A stretch of 64,000 nucleotides of DNA from JAZREA01 sp045660545 (GTDB lineage: Bacteria > Bacillota > Clostridia > Monoglobales > Firm-18): contig JAZREA010000012.1 in the NCBI GenBank assembly GCA_045660545.1, forward strand, positions 1-64,000, written 5' to 3'. Positions 24,470 through 32,988 of the stretch are shown here, piece after piece. The position numbers and the translations under genes are program-made. The notes under the pieces were generated by a model. It was not told the origin of the DNA. It did no database searches and worked only from the letters and a program-made list of their open reading frames with translations. Positions within the stretch are counted from its first letter, which is position 1; the number at the start of each line of letters is the position of its first letter.

Positions 24470-25924
24470 TTAATGTTTGTTTGTGATATTATTCCATTTA
24501 TCCGAAATAATATATGTCCAATTTGGCAATATGAATTGGATGGGATTAATGCCACCTTTTCTTAAAATTTCGCAAGCGATATCATCGCACTGTCTGAGCA
24601 TTAAGGAATAGGAGCCTGGATCGTCATAGATGCTAGCAGCTTCGTGATATATGTTGTACCCACTACGACCTTCTTGTGTTAAATCATAGGGTATATACCT
24701 ATCATATGATTCTCGAACCACAGAACTGTCGCTGGCAACAAGAAAGAGAACGTTTTTATTTTTAGAATACAAAAAATTGTCTACTTCGTCCGAAGTTAGT
24801 ACACTAAATCTTAATTCACCATCTGTAAGCAAGGCATCTGGTAATTTTTCATTAGTAGGATAAAAACTGAATATTAATCCCTCGTTGTCTTTGTTAATAA
24901 GCATAACTGCATTATGACCGGCACCACTAGCTCCATCTGATTTGTTTAGCAATACTGCCTTTTCGAATGAATTATCGTCAAATTCTCTTAATTTATCGGC
25001 CAGTTCGTGAATATAATTTTGTGATTCTTTGTTATTGGCAACTCCGTGCCAATTTGCACTCAAACATTTTAACAGCTTTTGTTTTATTTTGTTATATCGT
25101 TCATCCCCTGGAGCTAAATTTCCACCATCAGATGTTTTGGGACGTATGTATCCAGTAGATTGTAAGATTCCTACTCTACTTACGCCGGTTATTCCCGCAA
25201 TGTCCACATCATTTTTATTACTTGCAGACCTTGTATTGTTGTCCGATGTATTTCTGCCTTGCGTATTTTTTAACAGTTGCAAAGCCGTTTGTACATTCGC
25301 CCTGCTTGTATCATACGCGTAGGCAGTTTTTCCGCCAAATACTCCGTCCTCTTTTAGCGGCTGGCTCATTTTGTCTGTGTAGCCCGCTTCGTTTAAGCTT
25401 CTTTGTAGCTTTCGCACGTCTTCGTTTGGCGTGGTGTCTATGTTTTTGGTTGTGGTGTAGTTGTTGTGCTTAAAGTCGAAGTTGTCCTTTGCGTCAATGT
25501 ACGTCTGTAATGGTTGGGCTTGTTTTAAGTACGGCTCTTTGTTTTCCGTACTCAAAAGCCCTATCATTTCCATAACCGCCGAGTTATAAAGGCCTTGGTC
25601 GTTTGCGTCTTTTGCAAGGCTTCGCTTTACCGACGCTGTCTGTACGTCTGTAAAGTTGGTACTCGGCTCGGCGTCCTTCATATACGACGGAGCTTCGTTT
25701 AAGCCGTTCTTCACGCTTTCCTTTGCGCTGTCCCCTGCGTACTTTAAAGAATCATTGTACTTTTTGTACCATTCTCCCATCGAAGCTTCGAAAGGGTCTT
25801 TCCCTGCCAAAAAGGTATTGCCTATATTGTCATTATACCCTATCCCTCCCGAATTGTCCATAGTGTTTTGTGTCTGCGCTTTTTTGTTGTTTTCCGTTTC
25901 GAAAAACTCGTTTTTGATTGCCAT
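24470..25924 (-). CDS. Putative secreted toxin: PG-binding-like segment plus permuted NlpC/P60-like C-terminal domain
   Basis: A 484-residue protein. The N-terminal 120 residues are polar, without a signal peptide (blocks MDNSGGIGYNDNIGNTFLAG and DPFEASMGEWYKKYND). Residues about 165-210 (RKLQRSLNEAGY, EDGVFGGKTAYAY) resemble PG_binding_1. The C-terminal region has GHNAVMLINKDNEGLIFSFY (His about 337) and YSLMLRQCDDIACEILRKGGI (Cys about 446): His before Cys, the order of circularly permuted papain/NlpC-like hydrolases. The ATG at 25924 follows AAAGGAGG. A paralogous broken copy and four small membrane proteins lie downstream. Toxin function and export route are inferred. Confidence 0.6.
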   Translation of the reverse strand: MAIKNEFFETENNKKAQTQNTMDNSGGIGYNDNIGNTFLAGKDPFEASMGEWYKKYNDSLKYAGDSAKESVKNGLNEAPSYMKDAEPSTNFTDVQTASVKRSLAKDANDQGLYNSAVMEMIGLLSTENKEPYLKQAQPLQTYIDAKDNFDFKHNNYTTTKNIDTTPNEDVRKLQRSLNEAGYTDKMSQPLKEDGVFGGKTAYAYDTSRANVQTALQLLKNTQGRNTSDNNTRSASNKNDVDIAGITGVSRVGILQSTGYIRPKTSDGGNLAPGDERYNKIKQKLLKCLSANWHGVANNKESQNYIHELADKLREFDDNSFEKAVLLNKSDGASGAGHNAVMLINKDNEGLIFSFYPTNEKLPDALLTDGELRFSVLTSDEVDNFLYSKNKNVLFLVASDSSVVRESYDRYIPYDLTQEGRSGYNIYHEAASIYDDPGSYSLMLRQCDDIACEILRKGGINPIQFILPNWTYIISDKWNNITNKH

Positions 25925-25948
25925 TTTGCAATCCTCCTTTATAAAATT

Positions 25949-25972
25949 ATTTGGCACTTTTTAGTACCAAAT
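25949..25972 (-). promoter_or_regulatory. Inverted repeat just upstream of the toxin ribosome binding site
   Basis: ATTTGGCACT, four T, AGTACCAAAT: 10-bp arms with one mismatch, which becomes a G-U pair in the minus-strand RNA. It lies ten bases before the AAGGAGG of the toxin gene. It could be an operator for a repressor or a 5' UTR hairpin affecting translation. No T run follows, so it is not a terminator. Confidence 0.5.
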
Positions 25973-26214
25973 AAAGTCTAATATAAAGGCGGACGCAAAT
26001 GTTGGCAAAGACTATGGAACAAAACCTCGCAAGTTTCGAGGCTTTTACCACGTGCTTTTAAAAAGCATTCGGCTTTTTCAGCGCAAAAATACGAAAAAGA
26101 ACACCCTCTCGGGTGTCGTTTCTTACTTTTTATTAAATATAGTGATTGGTATTTCTGTATTAATTTTTGCAGTTTTTCTGTTGGGCGTGATTGAAAAGTT
26201 TTTTGAAAAAAGCA
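25973..26214. other. Intergenic stretch between divergent toxin and T-box operons
   Basis: About 240 bases without a credible gene. It holds three small hairpins (CCTCG...CGAGG near 26020; AAAAAGC...GCTTTTT near 26060; ACACC...GGGTGT near 26110). A promoter for the toxin gene should be at the left end, but no consensus -35/-10 pair is clear. Confidence 0.4.
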
Positions 26215-26243
26215 TTGACAAAAGGCCTCTGATATGTTAAAAT
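26215..26243 (+). promoter_or_regulatory. Sigma-A promoter of the Leu T-box operon
   Basis: TTGACA at 26215, a 17-base spacer and TAAAAT at 26238, directly upstream of the T-box leader. Confidence 0.85.
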
Positions 26244-26254
26244 ATTACCTAAAT

Positions 26255-26527
26255 TAAACGCTGAGATGCGGAATAGTAGGCAAGAGATTTTCGCCTTTTT
26301 AGAGAGATGTCGGTTGGTGCGAGACATTGGGAGAACTTTGCTGAACTCGCCGCGGAGTGGCTGCCGTGAACTGACAGTAGGGGCAGACGGGAACTCCCGT
26401 AACAGAGTTAAGGTGTGTTGGCATCTGGAGGGCATCCTTTTTTGGATGAAAAAGAGTGGTACCGCGGAAACTGTGATTTGGCGTTTTCGTCTCTTTGAAC
26501 TAACAAAGAGTCGGGGACGTTTTTTTG
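26255..26527 (+). ncRNA. T-box leader, predicted leucine-specific
   Basis: Complete T-box architecture. Stem I has the AGTA loop-E element at 26277 and the distal AGAGAGATG...GGTTGGTGCGA signature. The specifier loop on its 3' side reads GAA-CTC-G, giving CTC (26346-26348), a leucine codon. The T-box sequence GAGTGGTACCGCGG is at 26454-26467. The terminator lies at 26488-26527 (CGTC...GGACG stem, then seven T). Uncharged tRNA-Leu pairing at CTC and the TGGT bulge would favour readthrough into the LeuA-like gene 48 bases downstream. Confidence 0.88.
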
Positions 26528-26574
26528 TTGGTAAAATCCTGTTTTTATTCTATATTTTGAAAGGAGTTTTCGGT

Positions 26575-27963
26575 ATGAAAACAATCAATGTTACAGACAT
26601 TACGCTTAAAAAGCTTTCGGAGGATCGTGCAATCTCGCTACTTTTCCGCGAAAAGTCAGCAATTGCAAACTGCGCGGATGTACTTGGTGTAAATGCCGTT
26701 GAATTACCTGAAATCAAAAATCTTCGTGAGGATATGATTATATATAAAACTATTGCGCAAAATGTTCGAAATGCAGCTCTTGCAATCCCTGTCGGATTTA
26801 ACAAAGAAGACATCAAATCTGTGTGGGAGTGCATTAAAGAGGCGAAAAATCCCCGCCTCCAGATTGAACTTCCTGTTTCAACAATCCAGATGGAATATAC
26901 ATATCATGTAAAGCAGGCTGTTATGCTCGAAAAGATTACAGAGCTTGTGAAAGAGGCAAAAACATATTGTGCAGACGTGGAATTTTCTGCAATCGATGCA
27001 ACAAGGGCGGATATCGACTTCCTTATCCTGGCGGCGAAAGAAGCGGAGTCAAACGGTGCGAGCTTAGTAACCGTTTGTGATGATGCAGGTGTGTCGACAC
27101 CCGAGCAGGTTGCAGACTTGGTTGCAAAGGTTAAAGAGGCGGTAAGCATCCCTGTATATGTTCAGGTTTCTGACCGTATCAATATGGGTGTTGCGTCTGC
27201 GTTTGCGGCCATTTCAAAAGGCGCTGATGGTATTAAATGTGCTATGGCAGGAAAAGATGTTCTTTTAACCGGAGAAATTTCCGACGCGATGAGCGCCTGC
27301 GGTTCGCAGATTGATGCACAGATTAAGCTGGACACTACCAAAATCCATGCAAGCATTGACGATATGGTTTCGAACATAAACCACGACAGTTATGAGAACG
27401 AACAGAGCGTAAGCGACAAGAAAAAGATTTTACTTGACTCGGATTCTTCTGTTTCGCAGGTTGCGCAGGCGGCATCTGTTCTTGGATATGAGCTTTCTGA
27501 TTCTGATGTCGGCAATGTGTATAAGGCACTTATGCAGGTGTGCGAAAAGAAAGGTGCTGTTGGCTTAAAAGAATTTGAGGCTTTGATTGCAAGTTCTGCT
27601 ATGCAGGCTCCTTCGACATACCATTTTGAAACATACACAACAACAAGCAGTAACGCCACAAGCTCAATGTCTCAGGTGACGCTTAAATGCAATGATGAGA
27701 TTATTTGCGGTGTTGCAAGCGGCGATGGCCCTGTTGACTCGGCTTTCAGAGCAATCGAGCAGTGCATCGGTCATCACTATGAACTTGATGATTTTCAGGT
27801 TCAGTCTGTAACTGAAGGAAAGGAAGCGTTAGGTTCTGCGCTTGTCAGACTTCGCAACAACGGTAAGCTTTATTCGGGCAACGGAACATCAACCGACATT
27901 GTTGCGGCAAGTATAAGAGCGTATATAAATGCACTTAACAAAATTGTTTTTGAGGAGGCATAA
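26575..27963 (+). CDS. LeuA-like protein (HMGL TIM barrel plus LeuA regulatory domain) lacking metal-binding motifs
   Basis: A 462-residue relative of 2-isopropylmalate synthase. Residues 135-190 (VEFSAIDATRADIDFLILAA, then DDAGVSTPEQVADLV) match the LeuA barrel, and about 355-460 (GDGPVDSAFRAIEQCIG, NGTSTDIVAASIRAYI) match the LeuA dimerization/allosteric domain. The N-terminal RDGEQ motif is absent, and the HxHND metal motif is replaced by VQVSD at about 196-200. Canonical IPMS activity is therefore unlikely; a regulatory or different catalytic role is possible. It is the first gene after the Leu T-box; ATG at 26575 follows AAAGGAG. Confidence 0.78.
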   Translation: MKTINVTDITLKKLSEDRAISLLFREKSAIANCADVLGVNAVELPEIKNLREDMIIYKTIAQNVRNAALAIPVGFNKEDIKSVWECIKEAKNPRLQIELPVSTIQMEYTYHVKQAVMLEKITELVKEAKTYCADVEFSAIDATRADIDFLILAAKEAESNGASLVTVCDDAGVSTPEQVADLVAKVKEAVSIPVYVQVSDRINMGVASAFAAISKGADGIKCAMAGKDVLLTGEISDAMSACGSQIDAQIKLDTTKIHASIDDMVSNINHDSYENEQSVSDKKKILLDSDSSVSQVAQAASVLGYELSDSDVGNVYKALMQVCEKKGAVGLKEFEALIASSAMQAPSTYHFETYTTTSSNATSSMSQVTLKCNDEIICGVASGDGPVDSAFRAIEQCIGHHYELDDFQVQSVTEGKEALGSALVRLRNNGKLYSGNGTSTDIVAASIRAYINALNKIVFEEA

Positions 27964-27964
27964 T

Positions 27965-30424
27965 ATGAAGATAGTATTTTCAACAAAGAATGTGAGTCGT
28001 GCATCCTTTCTTGATACATGCCGTTATGCCTTTGATTATGGCTTTGAGGGTTTTGAAATATACGATGCGATCAAGGAAAGAAGCGCGCACCACGACAGTA
28101 TATTAGGGCGTGACCGCATAGCTGATGCAAAAGGAAAGCTTGTAAACAGAAATCTCGCGGTTTCGGCACTTCGTATGCCTGATAGCATTGAGAGTGAAAA
28201 CACCACATCGGATTTGGTGGTTAAGTACGTGGATATGGCTGTGGCATCCGGAATTTCAAATGTCATTGTCCATATTGACGGGGACGTTTCCTTTGATGTT
28301 TTGGACGAAAAACTTTCTGCGGCAATTAAGAAAGCACAAAACAATGATGTTAATATTTTGTTCGAGACAGTGGGCTATCTTGCAAATACCGAGAATGTAA
28401 TCGGTATAATCAATCATTTTTCGTCGGCTGCTGTCGGCGCGGCGTGGAATGTGAGAGGTACATACTTTGATGCGGGAGAAACCTCTGAGGCGACAATTAA
28501 GACATTGGGCGCGTACATAAAGTACGTCCGTCTCGGAGATATGAAAGACGGAAAAACTGTCTTAATCGGCGAAGGCGAGCTTGATGTGGCAAAGCTTATA
28601 AATTCACTTTCATCCCTTAACTATGAGGGATATATCTGTGCGGCGTGGAACGAAGAAATTAACGATGCAGATATAGTTTTAACTCACTTTGCCAACTATA
28701 TTTCTCAGCTCAACCGAGAGAAGAAATCCTTTGACAAGGTGTACTATAACAGAGATAAGACAGGAACTTTCGTGTGGAAAAAGTACGATGTAATTGATGC
28801 CACATTCTCCGACGTTCTGGATACAATGGCAGAAAAATATCCCGACCAATACGCTTTTAAATATCCCACACTTGATTATACAAGAACTTACGAGCAGTTC
28901 AGACGAGATGTTGATGAATGTGCGGCAGCACTTATCTCTCTTGGCGTAAAAGCAGGAGACCACGTTGCAGTATGGGCAACGAACGTTCCCGAATGGTTTA
29001 TCACGTTTTGGGCAACAACAAAAATCGGCGCTGTTTTAGTTACGGTTAATACTGCATATAAGATTCACGAAATTGAGTATTTGTTAAAACAGTCTGACAC
29101 GCATACTCTTGTTATGATTGAGTATTGCAAGGATATAAACTACAAGGAAATTATCCAGGGCCTTTGTCCTGAACTTGAAACATTAGAACCCGGCAAACCC
29201 TTGTATTCAAAGAATCTTCCGTTCCTCAGAAACGTCGTTACGGTAGGCTTTTCGATGCAGGGATGTCTTACATGGAATGAGATGCTTTCACGTTCTTCTC
29301 TTGTTCCCCGTGAAGAAGTCAGAAGACGGGCTTCCCTTGTTAAGCCTGATGATGTATGTAATATGCAGTACACATCGGGTACGACGGGCTTCCCGAAAGG
29401 TGTTATGCTTACCCACAGAAATATCGTTAATAACGGTAAAACAATCGGCGACAGAATGGACTTGTCAACAGCAGACCGTATGATGATTCAGGTGCCTATG
29501 TTCCATTGCTTCGGCATGGTGCTTTCGATGACATCTACGATGACACATGGCGGTACGCTCTGTCCCATACCGTATTTTTCGCCGAAATCATCACTTGCTT
29601 GTGTAAATGACGAAAAGATTACCTGCTTTAACGGTGTTCCCACGATGTTTATTGCGATGTTTAATCACGCCGATTTTGCAAAAACAGATTTCTCACATAT
29701 GAGAACAGGTATTATGGCGGGTGCAAACTGCCCGGCAGATTTAATGCGCAGAGCATCTGTTGAAATGAATATGCGTGAAATTATCTCTGTTTACGGCCAG
29801 ACCGAGGCTTCTCCCGGATGTACAATGGGTGAAGTAAACGAAGACCTTGACCACAGGGTGGAAACAGTCGGCAGCGCGTTCCCCGGCGTTGAATGTAAAA
29901 TCATTGACCCGGAAACAGGGGACGAACTTCCTGACGGCGAGAGCGGCGAATTTGTAGCACGTGGCTTTAACATTATGAAGGGCTATTACAAGATGCCCGA
30001 AGCAACTGCTCAGGCTATTGATGCTGACGGATGGCTCCATTCGGGCGATATTTGTATGAGAACACCTGACGGATACTATAAAGTAACAGGAAGATTAAAG
30101 GATATGATTATCCGTGGCGGTGAAAACCTGTATCCGAGAGAAATTGAGGAATTTTATCTTACAAATCCGAAAGTTCGCGATGTTCAGGTGGTTGGCGTTC
30201 CTGATGAAAGATACGGCGAAGAATGTTGTGCCTGGGTTATTCTTCATAAGGGCGAAACTGCTGACGAAAACGAAATGAAAGAATTTGGTTACGCTTCAAT
30301 TGCAAGACATAAAGTGCCGAGATATTTTATTTTTGTAAACGAATTCCCGATGAACGCAGCGGGTAAAATCCTCAAGTACAAAATGCGTGATGAATCCGCC
30401 GAAAAGTTAGGTTTAAAAAAATAA
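27965..30424 (+). CDS. Fusion of a TIM-barrel isomerase-like domain with an acyl-CoA synthetase (AMP-binding)
   Basis: An 819-residue protein starting two bases after the LeuA-like gene. Residues 1 to about 260 form a sugar-isomerase/AP-endonuclease-2-like barrel (MKIVFSTKN start, GFEGFEIYDA, NILFETVGY, KYVRLGDMK). Residues about 275-815 are a complete adenylate-forming ligase: YTSGTTGFPKGVMLTHRN (P-loop), VYGQTEASPG, GWLHSGDI, RLKDMIIRGGENLYPREIE, and the catalytic Lys in NAAGKILKYKMR. It resembles medium-chain or branched-chain fatty-acid CoA ligases; substrate unknown. The fusion implies the two steps are coupled. Confidence 0.85.
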   Translation: MKIVFSTKNVSRASFLDTCRYAFDYGFEGFEIYDAIKERSAHHDSILGRDRIADAKGKLVNRNLAVSALRMPDSIESENTTSDLVVKYVDMAVASGISNVIVHIDGDVSFDVLDEKLSAAIKKAQNNDVNILFETVGYLANTENVIGIINHFSSAAVGAAWNVRGTYFDAGETSEATIKTLGAYIKYVRLGDMKDGKTVLIGEGELDVAKLINSLSSLNYEGYICAAWNEEINDADIVLTHFANYISQLNREKKSFDKVYYNRDKTGTFVWKKYDVIDATFSDVLDTMAEKYPDQYAFKYPTLDYTRTYEQFRRDVDECAAALISLGVKAGDHVAVWATNVPEWFITFWATTKIGAVLVTVNTAYKIHEIEYLLKQSDTHTLVMIEYCKDINYKEIIQGLCPELETLEPGKPLYSKNLPFLRNVVTVGFSMQGCLTWNEMLSRSSLVPREEVRRRASLVKPDDVCNMQYTSGTTGFPKGVMLTHRNIVNNGKTIGDRMDLSTADRMMIQVPMFHCFGMVLSMTSTMTHGGTLCPIPYFSPKSSLACVNDEKITCFNGVPTMFIAMFNHADFAKTDFSHMRTGIMAGANCPADLMRRASVEMNMREIISVYGQTEASPGCTMGEVNEDLDHRVETVGSAFPGVECKIIDPETGDELPDGESGEFVARGFNIMKGYYKMPEATAQAIDADGWLHSGDICMRTPDGYYKVTGRLKDMIIRGGENLYPREIEEFYLTNPKVRDVQVVGVPDERYGEECCAWVILHKGETADENEMKEFGYASIARHKVPRYFIFVNEFPMNAAGKILKYKMRDESAEKLGLKK

Positions 30425-30453
30425 ACGGCACTTTTTGAAAGGCGATGAACCCA

Positions 30454-31260
30454 ATGAAAAAATATAAAATAATGGATGCCCACTGCCATATATATCCCGA
30501 CAAAATTGCAAAGAAGGCGGCAGCGGCTACCAGCGATTTTTATGGAGGTCTTGGCTCTACTCTTGACGGTACTGTGGCTACTTTGTTAAAAGAGGCGGAA
30601 GTTGCAGGGGTTGAGCATTGTATAGTGCAGTCTGTGGCAACAACTCCAAAGCAGGTTTCAAGCATAAACAACTTTATTGCAAATTGCGTTAAAGAGAGCG
30701 GCGGCAAGTTTACGGGCCTTGGAACGCTTCATCCTGACAGCGGGGATGCAAAGGCGGATGTAGAAGAAATTATCAGCCTTGGGCTAAAGGGCGTAAAGCT
30801 TCATCCTGATATACAAAAGTTTAAGATAGACGACTACCGTATGCTTAAAATTTATGAGCTTTGCGAAGGAAGACTGCCTGTTCTTATCCATACAGGAGAC
30901 AGTCGTTACGACTTTTCAAACCCAAACAGAATGATGCCGATTCTTGATATTTATAAAGACTTAACAGTTATAGGTGCTCATTTTGGCGGTTGGTCTATTT
31001 GGGAAGATGCCACAGAAAAGCTCAGTAAGTATAAAAATTTCTATGTGGACTGTTCGTCTTCTCTTTATGCTATGACTCCCGAAAAAGCAAGAGAATTAAT
31101 TATGGCGTACGGAACAAAGCGTGTGCTCTTTGGCACGGATTATCCTATGTGGAGGCCTGTGGAGGAGATTGAAAGATTCCTGCAAATAGAGCTTTCTGAG
31201 CAAGAACGCGAGGATATCTTTTACAACAATGCGGCGAGACTTTTCGGTATTGAATTTTAA
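30454..31260 (+). CDS. Amidohydrolase family protein (TatD/ACMSD-like metal-dependent hydrolase)
   Basis: A 268-residue TIM-barrel hydrolase. The N-terminal MDAHCHIYP supplies the HxH metal pair; GVKLHPDIQKF, VLIHTGDSRY and VIGAHFGGW supply further His ligands; FGTDYPMW near the C-terminus has the metal-site Asp. These fit the amidohydrolase_2 group (decarboxylases and lactonases). An ATG nine bases upstream is too close to GAAAGG, so 30454 is preferred. It is the third gene of the Leu T-box operon. Confidence 0.82.
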   Translation: MKKYKIMDAHCHIYPDKIAKKAAAATSDFYGGLGSTLDGTVATLLKEAEVAGVEHCIVQSVATTPKQVSSINNFIANCVKESGGKFTGLGTLHPDSGDAKADVEEIISLGLKGVKLHPDIQKFKIDDYRMLKIYELCEGRLPVLIHTGDSRYDFSNPNRMMPILDIYKDLTVIGAHFGGWSIWEDATEKLSKYKNFYVDCSSSLYAMTPEKARELIMAYGTKRVLFGTDYPMWRPVEEIERFLQIELSEQEREDIFYNNAARLFGIEF

Positions 31261-31277
31261 AAAAATTCCAAAAACTA

Positions 31278-31306
31278 TTGACTTTATTACCTTAAAGTGG
31301 TAGAAT
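31278..31306 (+). promoter_or_regulatory. Sigma-A promoter of the Phe T-box operon
   Basis: TTGACT at 31278, a 17-base spacer and TAGAAT at 31301, beginning 18 bases after the amidohydrolase stop. Confidence 0.78.
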
Positions 31307-31317
31307 ACAAATAATTT

Positions 31318-31594
31318 AAATGCAGAGAGCAGAAACCAGTAGGTTGGAAAGAACATGGAGAGAGTTGCCGGTTGGTGCGAGGCAAATGGGGCGTCCTTCT
31401 CGAATTCCTTCTGTTAGCAGTGCACTGAACAAGCTTGGTCTTAAGTAGGATGCAACGGGAGTTCCCGTCACAGAACTAAGGTATAATAGTACCTGATAAG
31501 GTCGCTATCGTGAGGTAGTGATAAACTGAGGTGGTACCACGGAAATGATATTTTCGTCCTCTGTAGCCTGTAAGGATTGGAGAGGGCGTTTTTT
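31318..31594 (+). ncRNA. T-box leader, predicted phenylalanine-specific
   Basis: Stem I has an AGTA loop-E element near 31340 and the distal AGAGAGTTGCCGGTTGGTGCGA signature. The specifier loop reads GAA-TTC-C, giving TTC (31405-31407), a phenylalanine codon. The T-box sequence GAGGTGGTACCACGG is at 31528-31542. The terminator is at 31555-31594 (CGTCCTCT with AGAGGGCG, then six T). It would induce the phenylacetate-CoA ligase operon when tRNA-Phe is uncharged. Confidence 0.87.
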
Positions 31595-31662
31595 GTTTGA
31601 AAATGTGAGCCTGATCTTTGCAGTCCACATCGAAATTTTAATTAAAGAAAGGATGAAGAAAA

Positions 31663-32970
31663 ATGGTTCAGAACTACTATCAGAAAGAAATTGAAACCAT
31701 GCCCGTCCACGAAATGAAAAAGCTTCAGTCAGAAAAACTGATAAAGCAGGTAAAACACGTTTACGAAAATGTGCCTTACTATAAAAACCTCATGGATGAA
31801 AAGGGCGTTAAACCCGAAGATATTAAAGGTATTGAAGACTTGCACAAACTTCCGTTCCTTACAAAAGCAGATTTAAGAGACGCATATCCTTACGGATTAC
31901 TCGCAAAGCCGCTTGAAGATTGCGTGCGTATTCACTCTACGTCGGGTACAACAGGACGTCGTGTAGTTGCTTTTTACACACAAAAAGACGTTGACCTTTG
32001 GGAAGATTGCTGTGCCCGTGCTATCGTTGCAGCAGGCGGAAGCAAGAAAGATGTTTGTCAGGTAGCGTATGGCTACGGATTATTTACGGGCGGTTTCGGA
32101 CTCAACGGCGGTTCTCACAAGGTCGGATGTCTCACGCTTCCGATGTCCTCAGGTAATACTGAGCGTCAGATTCAGTTTATGACAGATTTGAATGCAACGA
32201 TTCTTTGCTGTACTCCTTCTTATGCGGCATATATTGGCGAAACATTAAAAGAACAGGGATACAAGCCGGAAGATATTCCGCTAAAAGCAGGTATCTTTGG
32301 TGCGGAGCCCTGGACAGAAGAAATGCGCCAGAATATTCAGGAAATGCTCGGTATTAAAGCTTATGATATATATGGCCTTACCGAAACGAGCGGCCCCGGA
32401 GTTGCTTTCGAATGTGAAGAACAGACAGGTATGCACATTAACGAAGACCACTTCCTTGCAGAGATTATTGACCCTGATACAGGAGAAGTTCTTCCTGTAG
32501 GCGAAAAGGGCGAGCTTGTTTTCACAGCTCTTGATAAAGAGGCGTTTCCGCTTTTAAGATACAGAACAAGAGACATCTGTGTTCTTTCAAGAAAGAAATG
32601 CTCCTGCGGAAGAACACTTGTCAAAATGGCAAAACCTATGGGAAGAACTGATGATATGATGATAATAAGAGGTGTGAATGTATTCCCGAGCCAGATTGAA
32701 ACCGTTCTCCTTAACGAAGGATATCAGCCGAACTATCAGATTGTTGTTGACAGAAAAAACAATACAGATACCTTCGAGGTTAATGTTGAAATGTCTCCTG
32801 AACAGTTCACAGACAAGGTAAGCGATGTGCTTGCAATGGAAAAAGCTCTTGCAAATGCCATGAAGACAATGCTCGGCATCAACCCGTCAGTACATCTCGT
32901 AGAACCAAAGACCATTGCAAGAAGCGAAGGTAAAGCTGTTCGTGTAGTTGATAAGCGTAAGTTAATCTGA
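31663..32970 (+). CDS. paaK: Phenylacetate-CoA ligase
   Basis: Adenylate-forming ligase, 435 residues, converting phenylacetate (or a related aryl acid) with ATP and CoA to the thioester. Motifs are HSTSGTTGRRVVAFYT (P-loop), IYGLTETSGPGVAFEC, and RTDDMMIIRGVNVFPSQIE of the PaaK C-terminal domain. A Cys cluster, CSCGRTL, lies before the last domain as in many anaerobic PaaK proteins. Control by a Phe T-box and linkage to an ACT protein suggest a role in phenylalanine metabolism. AAAGGATG-type ribosome binding site. Confidence 0.92.
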   Translation: MVQNYYQKEIETMPVHEMKKLQSEKLIKQVKHVYENVPYYKNLMDEKGVKPEDIKGIEDLHKLPFLTKADLRDAYPYGLLAKPLEDCVRIHSTSGTTGRRVVAFYTQKDVDLWEDCCARAIVAAGGSKKDVCQVAYGYGLFTGGFGLNGGSHKVGCLTLPMSSGNTERQIQFMTDLNATILCCTPSYAAYIGETLKEQGYKPEDIPLKAGIFGAEPWTEEMRQNIQEMLGIKAYDIYGLTETSGPGVAFECEEQTGMHINEDHFLAEIIDPDTGEVLPVGEKGELVFTALDKEAFPLLRYRTRDICVLSRKKCSCGRTLVKMAKPMGRTDDMMIIRGVNVFPSQIETVLLNEGYQPNYQIVVDRKNNTDTFEVNVEMSPEQFTDKVSDVLAMEKALANAMKTMLGINPSVHLVEPKTIARSEGKAVRVVDKRKLI

Positions 32971-32988
32971 TCAAGGAGGAATGTGAAA

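Noticed and set aside
26266..26574. N-terminal extension of the LeuA-like protein by about 100 codons
   Set aside because: The extension is the T-box leader read in frame; AAAGGAG before the ATG at 26575 marks the true start.
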